From: JBMYRH01 sp049602155
Lineage (GTDB): Bacteria > Myxococcota_A > UBA9042 > PHBI01 > JBMYRH01
Length of the DNA: 64,000 bases
NCBI GenBank assembly: GCA_049602155.1
Contig: JBMYRH010000017.1
Coordinates: 1 to 64,000 of the forward strand
Reading direction: 5' to 3'
Under the pieces are notes generated by a model that saw only the letters and a list, made by a program, of their open reading frames with translations, made no database searches and was not told where the DNA came from. Below are positions 1 through 10,000 of the stretch, piece by piece (positions within the stretch are counted from its first letter, which is position 1; every line of letters starts with the position of its first letter). The translations under genes and the position numbers were made by a program.

Positions 1-84
1 GGCACCGCAGTCGAGGACTGCGCTGGGGACTGCAACGGCACCGCAGTCGAGGACTGCGCTGGGGACTGCAACGGCACCGCAGTT
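1..84 (+). repeat. 36-nt tandem coding repeat (GTAVEDCAGDCN), 2.3 copies visible
   Basis: Two identical 36-nt units occupy 1-36 and 37-72, and a third begins at 73 before diverging after GGCACCGCAGTT. Each unit encodes twelve residues with the Cys spacing CAGDC. More copies may lie upstream of the window. This Cys/Asp repeat type is common as a spacer in large secreted deltaproteobacterial proteins. Confidence 0.85.
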
Positions 85-3000
85 CTAAATAATTGCGGCG
101 AGTGCACGGTGCTGACGACCGAGATCTGCGACGGCATGGACAACGACTGTGATGGCGACACCGACGAGGGGCTCGGTTCAACCTGCACAGCGGGGACAGC
201 GCCCGTCGACTACGACAACTACGCACGCACCCCGGGGGCCACGTATACGCCCACGCCAGAGGCAATCCCCGTGCCCATCGCCCTCTGCAACTCGATGAAC
301 GCCATCGCGCTCCCGAGCCAGGCCGGGACTTGCATGGTCCCTGAGGGGAGCTGCGCGATCATCGCGCCGGGGGAGACCCTGCTCTGCGATGGGACGCTCA
401 TGGTGCACGGCCTCCTGTGGATGCAGTCGTCACCTGACGCAGGGAAGACGCTCCTCGTGACCGACGCGGTGCACGTCATGGAGAGCGGCGCGTTCTTTGT
501 GACAGGGGCCGACGCTGCGACGCCTGCGAGCGATGCAGAGGTCTTCTTGCGCCACAGCTACTGCGGCAAACCGGAAGACGACCCCGAGCCCTTGGACGAG
601 GCGACGCAGGCCTGCCGCGCCAAGGGTCAGCTGATGTCGATGGGAGGGCTCGTGAAGATCGCCGGCACCCCGAAGACCCCCTGGAGCCTCCTCGTCGAGG
701 ACTCGGCGGCGACCCACCTCGTCAGCCCCCAGAGCATCCGAGTCGACGCCTGCGACGGATGGCAGCTGGGCGACGCGCTGACCATCGCCGCGACCGGCGG
801 CGACGCCATGGACTGGCACAGCGCCATCGCGCAGCCAGGCTGCGCAGAGGAGGACTGCTCCCCTGCGTTCAACTTCAAAGCCGAGCGCCGCGCCATCGCG
901 TCCGTCGTCACGGAGGCTGAGGGCACCTGCCTCGTGGAGCTCGACAGCGCGCTTCGGGTGAATCACCGCGGCGATCCCGCAGCCGAAGGTTCGGCGATGC
1001 CCCGGCTCCAAGCCGAGGTCATGAACCACACCCGCAGCGTGATGATCACAGGGGGCTACCTCGAAGATCCCACCGACCCCTCGACGCGCGTCGCGACCTC
1101 CTACGACTACGCGAACGACGGCGCACCGATGGCGAGCTACGGCCCCAACAACGAGCCGACACCGTGCCGCACTTGCGCCGCGCCCGCCCCCGACTGCGAC
1201 AGCCCAGACCAGTGCCTCTCCTACGACGTCGGCGACAAAGAGAACGACCAAAATCAAGTGAAACAGTTCTGCGGCCCCGGGTGCAGCACGCTCGGCGCCC
1301 AAGGGGTGACCACGATGCAGATGTGGGGTGGCAGCATGCAGGTCTCGCACGCCGCAGTGAGTCACTGCGGGAGGCGTGAATTGGCCGCCTATTGCCTCCA
1401 CTTTCACCACCTCGGCGACGTCACACACCTCGTCGAGTCCGGCCAGGCGTCCCACAGCTCGTACTTCATCGGAAACGCAGTCAGTGACGGCATCAACAAA
1501 GGGATCACCGTCCACGGCACGCATCGGGCCCTGGTTCAGCAGAACGTTGTCCTCAACCAACGGGGCCCCGGCATCTATATCGAAGACGGGAACGAGCTCT
1601 TCAACGTCATCGAGGAGAACGTCGTCATCTGCTCAGAGCTCTCCGCAGCGGGCCAAATCGGCGGTATCCACCGCAACAGCCTCTGCCGTATCAAGAACGT
1701 CTCCAACCGCTATCAGACCAAGGACAGCGACTACGACGAGGTCTCCGGGCTCTACTTCTTGGCGCCCGCCAACCACGCCATAGGCAACCGCGTCTCGGGC
1801 TACGACAACGGAATGTACGTCAACGTCAACACCTCAGGCCACGCGGGCCTCGGTGAAGCCCAGGGGCAAATCTGCCCCACCGCGATGCCCTTCGGGCGCA
1901 CCATCGGCAACGTCTTTCACAACAACGCTGGCTTTGGTTGGTACGCCAACCGGGCCTACCCCCAAGACATGCTGGCCCTCGGTGGTCTGGTGACCGACCC
2001 CTCCGGTGAGAGCGGCACTCCGGGGACCGTCGCTGACTGGTCACTCTGCCTGCCCTACTCCGAGGCTGGCGACGACCAGAGCTTCAACGTGCGAATCGAG
2101 CAACACCTCGAGTACTTCAACGACTTCTCAGCCGGCGTCTACGACATGGGCGACGTGTCCATGGAGGACTACACCGTCTACGGGAGCAACAAGGGGCTCT
2201 ATTGGAAGACCTATCGGCGCGGCCTGAACTCGGGGCCGCTCTGCGAGGACTGCAGCTTCATCCGGACAGGGGTCGAGGCGCCCGGTGGGAGCGGCCACGT
2301 CGAGTTCGCTGCGTCCAACTTCTATTTCCATGGCGGCAACGACATTCAGCTCAACCACCACTGCAACGTCGACAATGACACCGGCGGACTGTGCGCGTCG
2401 CACTTCGACTTCCGCTCCGGGAGCTTCTTCACTCACGATCCTCCCACGAACACCTACCTCCCAGGGAGCCCACGCTTCCGGTCCGGCAAGCTCCCTACCG
2501 CGAGCTTGGTCTTCCTCGACGGTCAGCGCACGCTCTTGCACCGCTCGAGCACCCTCAACAGCCTGGGCTTTGACCTCGACGCTGAGATCGACGCGGGCCG
2601 CTGCAGCCTCGCCACAGAGTTCTTCAGCCAGGAGGGGTGGTACGTCTGCGACGACACCCTCCCCGGGAGTCAGGGCGCAGCCGCATTGAACCTGCGCATC
2701 GTGCGTATCTACTCCCCCGATCGCGGTGATCTGACGCTCACCAATCACGGAGAAGGCGACGCCAGCTACACCATCCCATACATCCAACATGGCGAGCGGA
2801 GCGGAGGCGCCACCAAGATGGGCTACATCCCCAACTGCTCAGGCCCTGGGTGCGCCAACTATATGCAGACCTCCGGGTACGTCTTCGTCCTGCCCGAGGA
2901 GGCCGAGGTGAGCCTGAGCTTCGGCGAGCTGTTGACCGCAGAGACCCCCCTCTACGATCTCTTGGCGGTGGAGTACTCCGAACCCCAGATGGCGCCAAGC

Positions 3001-3852
3001 ACACAGGTCACGTTCCGAGCGCTCAGCGGTACGGCGCTGATGGACAGCACCATGCCGTGTACCATCACCTCGGTCCATGACCGTGCGTTCATCACCCCGT
3101 ATGGCGCCGTCAGTGGAGCGGCCGGTGCCTGGTACAACGAGTGCGGTATGGCCTGGCCGCTCGAGCACCCATACTCGGCGTTCATCCAGGGGGCCTATCA
3201 GGGGAGCGATGCCCCACCACCGGTCGATCCAATCGACCCGATCGACCCTGGGGAGGTCGCGCCGACGGACGCACCGCCCGGCGCCCCAGCTGGACACCCT
3301 GCGCCAGTGAATGTCCTGAGCCTCTTCTCTTGGCTCTTTGAGGACGCCTTGACCGAGGTCGACGGGGCCATCGACTGGTTCCCAGCGTGGTCCCCGCAAT
3401 CCAGTGTCAACTTCGAGTTCACAGACGCCTCCGAGTTCTCAGAGAGCGACACCCGCGTCCTGCAAATCGTGCTGCCCGCCGGCGCCGACTACGTGGGCCT
3501 CTTCGAATTCCCTGGAGGCGCGCCGCTGGTGCTCGACGACTACGACCGACTGCACTTCCAGATCTGGAGCCCCAACATCACGGCGTTGACGGTCAAAGTG
3601 CGCGACTATGGCCCCAATTTGGTCTGGGACGCCGCGGGCGATGATGTGGAGCTCGCCAAGCCCATCACCAATGACGACAACTTGGCGCCGGGTCAATGGC
3701 GCACAATCGACATCGATCTCAACGAGCTCTTCACGCCAGGCACGACACGCCGATTAGGGCAGCTCCTCATCCAGAACATCAACGCGCCCGGCAGCGGTCA
3801 GTTCACGTACCTGTACCTCTCGAATGTCTACTTCTGGAGAGAGGCCCCCTGA
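1..3852 (+). CDS. Secreted G8/CEMIP-like beta-helix protein with MopE motif (5' truncated by window edge)
   Basis: The frame is open from base 1, so the start lies upstream of the window; a GTG at 109 is internal. At least 1,283 residues are visible. In order: a 12-residue DCAGDCNGTAVE-type repeat (residues 1-28); a MopE-like motif CDGMDNDCDGDTDEG (about 43-57); a G8-like segment (about 110-150); a long right-handed beta-helix with HFHHLGD (467-473), VHGTHRALVQQNV and IEDGNE, which closely recall the core of CEMIP/TMEM2/PKHD1L1-type proteins; a Pro/Asp linker (about 1071-1100); and a C-terminal beta-sandwich resembling a carbohydrate-binding domain. G8 proteins are linked to extracellular glycan binding or processing, and MopE motifs to copper binding; both roles are inferred here. 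The stop is followed by a 159-nt gap before the next lipoprotein gene. Confidence 0.85.
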   Translation, partial: GTAVEDCAGDCNGTAVEDCAGDCNGTAVLNNCGECTVLTTEICDGMDNDCDGDTDEGLGSTCTAGTAPVDYDNYARTPGATYTPTPEAIPVPIALCNSMNAIALPSQAGTCMVPEGSCAIIAPGETLLCDGTLMVHGLLWMQSSPDAGKTLLVTDAVHVMESGAFFVTGADAATPASDAEVFLRHSYCGKPEDDPEPLDEATQACRAKGQLMSMGGLVKIAGTPKTPWSLLVEDSAATHLVSPQSIRVDACDGWQLGDALTIAATGGDAMDWHSAIAQPGCAEEDCSPAFNFKAERRAIASVVTEAEGTCLVELDSALRVNHRGDPAAEGSAMPRLQAEVMNHTRSVMITGGYLEDPTDPSTRVATSYDYANDGAPMASYGPNNEPTPCRTCAAPAPDCDSPDQCLSYDVGDKENDQNQVKQFCGPGCSTLGAQGVTTMQMWGGSMQVSHAAVSHCGRRELAAYCLHFHHLGDVTHLVESGQASHSSYFIGNAVSDGINKGITVHGTHRALVQQNVVLNQRGPGIYIEDGNELFNVIEENVVICSELSAAGQIGGIHRNSLCRIKNVSNRYQTKDSDYDEVSGLYFLAPANHAIGNRVSGYDNGMYVNVNTSGHAGLGEAQGQICPTAMPFGRTIGNVFHNNAGFGWYANRAYPQDMLALGGLVTDPSGESGTPGTVADWSLCLPYSEAGDDQSFNVRIEQHLEYFNDFSAGVYDMGDVSMEDYTVYGSNKGLYWKTYRRGLNSGPLCEDCSFIRTGVEAPGGSGHVEFAASNFYFHGGNDIQLNHHCNVDNDTGGLCASHFDFRSGSFFTHDPPTNTYLPGSPRFRSGKLPTASLVFLDGQRTLLHRSSTLNSLGFDLDAEIDAGRCSLATEFFSQEGWYVCDDTLPGSQGAAALNLRIVRIYSPDRGDLTLTNHGEGDASYTIPYIQHGERSGGATKMGYIPNCSGPGCANYMQTSGYVFVLPEEAEVSLSFGELLTAETPLYDLLAVEYSEPQMAPSTQVTFRALSGTALMDSTMPCTITSVHDRAFITPYGAVSGAAGAWYNECGMAWPLEHPYSAFIQGAYQGSDAPPPVDPIDPIDPGEVAPTDAPPGAPAGHPAPVNVLSLFSWLFEDALTEVDGAIDWFPAWSPQSSVNFEFTDASEFSESDTRVLQIVLPAGADYVGLFEFPGGAPLVLDDYDRLHFQIWSPNITALTVKVRDYGPNLVWDAAGDDVELAKPITNDDNLAPGQWRTIDIDLNELFTPGTTRRLGQLLIQNINAPGSGQFTYLYLSNVYFWREAP

Positions 3853-4011
3853 CGACGGCTTAAGCAGCCCTGACCACGAAACACTCAGTCGACGTCACCC
3901 GAATCGATACGACCACGGCACGCGCAAAGCGAGTTGCACAGCGACAACCGGCTCCTCGACAGACCCCGCAGGATTGACGACACTAAACCTTCGGATGTTC
4001 AGGGAGCGTTC

Positions 4012-7000
4012 ATGAGAGCTGTGTGGCGATTTGGCTGTGTATCTTTGCTCTTCCTCTCAGCCTGCAGTGGCGCGGACCCGACGAGCCCAAACGAAGGCGC
4101 GGCAGACGCTGCTCAAAGCCCTGATGTGGCAGCAGCAGCCGACGCTGGAGCCACCCAAGACATTGTGCCCTCTGCGGACACGCCTGAAACGCCCGACGAC
4201 ACGAGCGTCATCGCCCCTGACGACGCCATCGAGCCAGACGACGCCACCGAAGGCGACGCCACAGAGCCAGATGACGCCACAGAAGGCGACGCCACCGAGC
4301 CAGACGACGCCACCGAGCCAGACGACGCCACCGAGCCAGACGACGCCACCGAGCCAGATGACGCCGTCACGCCTGCTTGCGAGGTCAGCGCGCCCTGTGA
4401 CGACGGGAACCCATGCACGGTCGACGACATCTGCAGCGTGGACGCTGAGGGAATCGCAGCCTGTACCGGAACCCCCATGGACGTCGACGACGGGAACCCA
4501 TGCACCGAGGACCTCTGCCTAGAGGGCGAGGTCTACCACGGCGACCTCGACGACGGCCCCTGCGAGATCGACGACCCATGCTCGGAGACGGGCGTCTGCG
4601 CGAGTGGACTCTGCTTCCCGGAGACCCCCTGCGAGTGCTACGCCGACAGCGACTGCGCCCAACCCGGCAACCTCTGTGACGGCATCGCGTTCTGCGACAC
4701 CTCCGGCGACACACCGATGTGCGCCATTCAAGCCGGCTCGCCAGTGATCTGTGGCCCCGCAGTTCAGCTCTGCCACACCGCGACCTGCAACCCCGAGAGT
4801 GGCGCCTGTGAGGAGGTCCCCACAGAGGACGGCGCGCCTTGCGACGATTCGAATGCATGCACGGATGGAGATCAATGCCTCCTGGGCTTCTGTGGTGGTG
4901 ACACCGTCACCTGTGACGACGGTGCCTTCTGCAACGGGCTAGAGACGTGCAGCGCCACAGACGGATGCCTCCAAGGCACAGCGCCCAACCTCGACGACGG
5001 CGTCGACTGCACTGTCGATGCCTGCGACGAAGAGACGGACACCGTCCTCCACACGGTCGATGACGCCGCGTGTGACGATGAGACGTTCTGTAACGGAGCC
5101 GAGACCTGCGACGCAACTGAGGGGTGTTTAGCCGGCACAGCGCCGGAGCTTGATGATGGGGTCGCGTGCACGGTCGACACCTGCGACGAGGACGCCGACA
5201 TGGTGGTCCACACCCCGGATGACACCCCGTGTCAGGCCAGTGAGCTCTGCATCACAGACAGCTGCGACCCTGTTGAGGGGTGTGTCCAGAGCGTCACGCT
5301 TGGCTGCTGTGGCAATGGGATCACCGAAGAGGCGGAGGGGTGTGATGACTCGGGCGAATCAGAGGCATGTGATTCGGACTGCAGCGAAGTCGCCTGTGGA
5401 GACGGGCTCCTCAACGTGACCGCGGGCGAGCTCTGTGATGACGGCGCTGAGTCTGAGAGCTGTGACACCGACTGCACAGCCCCGTCCTGTGGCGATGACC
5501 TCGTCAACGCCGCGGCCGGCGAAGCCTGTGATGGTGACCTCGCCTGTACAGACAGCTGCACCCTCATCGCTCAGGTCTCAGTGACCGTCACTCAGCCAAT
5601 GGCCTACGAAGGGGGCGCTGTCCCAGCCACGGTGCGCTTGGATCTCGTCGAGGCCGTCACGTACGACACGCACGTCGCGATCACCACAAGCGGCAGCGCG
5701 CTCTCAGGCGACGACTACACCTTGAGCGTAGGCGAAGCGCTTGTCAGCGACACGGTCACCATCCCGGCGGGGACAGACAGCGTGGTCTTGGCCATCACCC
5801 CGACAGTGACCTCGGAGATGGAGCGCACTGAGTTATTGACGCTCACCTTAGAGCCCAACGACGACATCATCCTCATCGACGGTCAGGCACGCGCGACGGT
5901 CACCCTCGTCGAGCACGGGCCGTCGCCGGGCGCGGTCTATCACGTGGCTGAGGACGGCGACGATGCGGCCGCAGGCACGCTTGAGGCGCCGTTTAAGACC
6001 CTTGGGTTTGCGGTGAGCGTCCTCTCGGCCGGTGACACCCTCTTCGTGCACGACGGCACCTATTTGAACGCCGGGTTCAGCGAGGACCACGGTGAGGACG
6101 GCACCGCGCACAATGACAACGGCGTCATCGCGCAGGTAGAGGTCTCGGGTGACGCCGAGACCTGGACGCGGATCGCGGCCTACCCGGACGGCAACGCAAC
6201 CCGACCGCTGCTGCGCTTTGATGGCGAAGGCGGCATCCAGCTCAAGCCTGGGTCGAGCCACGTCATCATCGAGGGCTTGGAGATTGAAGGGCCCAACCGA
6301 GTCATCCGCCATGAGTGGGCCCACGCGCATCGCTGGAGCAAAGAGGCCCTCTACATCGGCCGGGGCTTTTTCACCTGGGGCCCTGTGCATCACATCGTCG
6401 TCCGAGACTGTGATGTGCACCACACCCCGAACTCGGGCATCCGCTTCAACAAGGCGGACTACGTGCTGGTCGAGGGCAACACGGTCTCAAACGCCACGTG
6501 GTGGTCATCGAGCGCGGAGAGCGGCATCGTGGTCGCGACCGCCGAGCACGTCGACGAACTCGACGTCGTGAAGATCCTCTACTCCGGTAACACGGTCTAC
6601 AACAACTGGAACTTCATGGAGTTCTGCAGCGGACCGCTCGAGGGCAGCACCGAGGACGCCTACGGCAACTGCGACCACTACACAGGCGGCATCATCGACG
6701 GCCAAGGCCTCTACGTCACCCGCAACAACGACACCTACCTCCACGGGCGCATGCGCTTTGAGAACAACGTCGCCTTCAACAACGGCTTCGGCGGCGTCGT
6801 CTATCACAAGACCGACCGCGGTGAGCTGGTCAACAACCTCGTGTTCATGAACGGCTCGTACCCAGGGACGAGCCGCTACACAGGGCTCACGCTCAACACC
6901 GCGGATGACGTCCTCATACGCAACAACATCGTCTGGGCGCGCGAAGACGGCGACTACGCCATCAAGAACAACGGCAACGCCAGTCAGGTCGTCACGACCC

Positions 7001-10000
7001 ATAACTACGTGGTCGGGAAGACCCAGTTTGGGAGCGTGAGCGACAACACCATCGTCTCCATGGTCGATGCTCCCCCCTTCGATGACTTCTTCACGCAGGT
7101 CACCGGCATTGCGGACATCGCCCCGGACCCGAACGCGCTCATAGGCCCGAGCTCGGCCGCGGAGATCGACGGCGTCCTAAAGAGCCTGGAGCTCGACTTC
7201 ACTCCGCTTTCCACCTCCTGGCAGGTCATCGACGCCGGCACCGCCCAAGGCGCGCCACCGATTGACGCCAAAGGGACCATGCGCCCCCTTGATATGGCGA
7301 CCGACATCGGCGCCTATGAGGTCGCCGCGGACGCCCGATGTACCGAACAAGGCCTTGAGAGTGGCGCCCAATGTGATGATGGTCTCGCCAGCACCAAAGA
7401 CGACACATGTGGAGCGCACGGCGGCTGTCAAGGCGCCCCCTACAGCTGTACCCCGCAGCAGTGTGAGGCCAGCGGACAACACAACGGCGTCGACTGTGAC
7501 GTCATCTACAGTGCCTCTGGTGTCAGCTGCGATGACGAGAACCCCGCCTCGATTTACGACACATGCGATGGTGATGGCGGCTGCCAAGGGACCACCCCGC
7601 CCGACGTCTTGGTCCACGCCCACTTTGAAGACCAGGCGCTGGGGAGCTACTCCCAAGCCATGCTCCCCGAAGACTTCGAGGACGCTCAGTCCTGGAGTAA
7701 CGGCCTTGATGAGGGTCGCGTCACCATCATTGAAGAGGATGGTCAGCGCTTCATGCGCGTGAGCTACCCCACAGGCGGGGTCGGGACCGCGCTCGGGGGG
7801 ACGCAATTCAAGGTGCCGCTCGGTGGCCAGTACGAAGAGCTCTTCATCTCTTATCGCATCCGCTTTGGCGCAGGCTTCGACTTCGTCAAAGGGGGGAAAC
7901 TCCCCGGCCTCTGTGGCGGAGATTGCAACACCGGTGGCGACGTCCCCGATGGCACCGATGGCTTCAGTGCGCGGCTGATGTGGCGCACCGGCGGCAACGT
8001 CATGCAGTACATGTACATGCCTGACCAGGTGAACCAATGGGGTGACAACCTCTATTGGTCCGAGGGTGGTCAGCGCTACTTCGACCCAGGTGCTTGGCAT
8101 CAGGTGCAGACCCGCATCGTGATGAACACCCCGGGCGAGAGCGACGGCATCATCCAATCATGGTTCGATGGTGAGCTTGCGCTCGATAGGGGCGATGTCC
8201 GCTTGCGTGATGTCGACACCTTGGCGCTCGACACCATCTACTTCAGCACTTTCTTTGGCGGCAGCGGCGAAGACTGGGCGCCGACGGCCGATGAGGTCGT
8301 CGATTTTGACGACCTCGTCGTCTCGACCGGCCCCGTGTCCTTTGAGCCCGACTCGGGCGCTGTGGACTGCGCGCAGCTCAACCCCGACTGGGCACTATGC
8401 GACGACGCGCTGGCGTGCACCGCTGACAGCTGCGATGCCGTCACCGGCTGCGTGCACACACCCAACGATAGCCTCTGCCTGGATGACGACCTGTGTAACG
8501 GGACCGAGGTCTGCATGCCTGAGCAGGGTTGTGCCCTGGGTCCGGCGCTCGACTGCGACGATAACGATCCTTGCACCATCGACTCCTGCGACCCGCTGAC
8601 CGGCTGTCAGCACGAGCTTGGACCACCAGGACCACAAGGGTGCACCACCGAGTGGGGCCTCATCAGCGAGAGCCTCTTCGACAAGCTTGAGCTCTTACCC
8701 GCTCCGCCCGAGGCGACGCTCGACATCGAATGGCCAGAGCATATCGCGCAGCTCAGGTGGGACACCCTCGAAGCTCAAGACCTCCCCCAGGGCTGGGGAG
8801 CAGAGCCAGGGTGCAGCTCAGGGTTGTGGGACCCCGAGCGGATCACCGCAGGCGCGCAGTACCTTGGCGCCAACGGTCAAGAGAAGTGCTGGGCTGCCGT
8901 GGGGAACGGCAGCTTCTATGGCGGCTCCGATGCGCGCTACTTCTACTTCCGTAACCGAGACAAAAACTCGCTGAGTGACCCCATTGTCGGTGACCCGGCT
9001 TGGGTCCAAGCGCGCTTCCCCGTCCCGCCTGGACACGTCATCCGTACGGTCGACTTCGAGCTCTACACCCTTCGACTCTTCGGGTTCCCGCCGGAGCTGT
9101 GTTTTGACAGCTGGACACAAGAAGACGGGAGCTGCGACTACAACACCCTCGAGCCCTGGGGAGACAGCGACGCGGGCCTGTACATCCTGTGGACCGTGCC
9201 TGGCGCGAGTCACTACGAGGTCACGGGGCCTCACCTGCCGACCGAGGCGCCCGGGGACTGGAAGACCGTGACGCTCTCACCGGAGGTGCCCGAGGCCCTC
9301 GCGGACGCCGAGGAGCTCGTCGTCACCCTCTTCGTCTACCGACAGTACCCGAGGGTCTGTTGGCATAAGGTGGACACTGAGACCGGTGAACTCCTCCTCG
9401 ATGACGAGGGTGAGCCAATCAAGACCTGCGCCGATGGCTACGCGGGCCATAACCTGCGCCTGAACGCCATCACCATGGAGACCGAGGCCAAGGAGATCTC
9501 TGAGGCCGATGAAGGTCCCCCTGTGACGCACCCAAGGCTCTTCGGCACCGATGCGGAGTGGCTCGCAGACCACGCGGCCCTTGAGGAGATGCCGTGCGCC
9601 AACATCCCACAATCCGATGGGGTCATCGGCGACCTTGAGAACATCAAGAACCTCTGGGACATCGCGACCCTAGGTGCGCGGCCCTGTAAGGATGAGGAGG
9701 TGCCCACCCTGGCCGACCACCCCGACACCGCCCCGTACCTGCAGGACATCGAGGCGCTTAAAGAGGCCGACGCATGGGACCCGAACCCCCTCGGAGCCCT
9801 CCACGCGATCCGGCGCGCTAAAGCGTGCTTGGCAGGACCTGAGCCCGAGGCCTGTCAGAGCACCCCTGAGGACCTCGCCACGCTCATCGCCGCCTTCAAG
9901 ACCGAGGAGCTCGCGACCATCGACGATGCGGCCTGGTGCGCCACCGCGTGCAGCGTCGGCTTCGACCTACAGACCGGCCCCTTGATGTTCCGCTGGGCCA

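Noticed and set aside
430..1560. Long antisense open frame (376 codons) under the G8-like gene
   Set aside because: Val/Ala/Arg-rich translation, no family motif, fully antisense to a gene with clear domains; typical GC-driven shadow.
3853..4011. Second GEMM-like element (CGCAAAGCG) upstream of the giant lipoprotein
   Set aside because: Only the short CGCAAAG string matches; GGCAAACC, tetraloop stem and AGCnGGG end are missing.
7177..8157. Antisense open frame (326 codons) under the giant lipoprotein
   Set aside because: No recognisable domain and mirrored codon bias of the sense gene; shadow.
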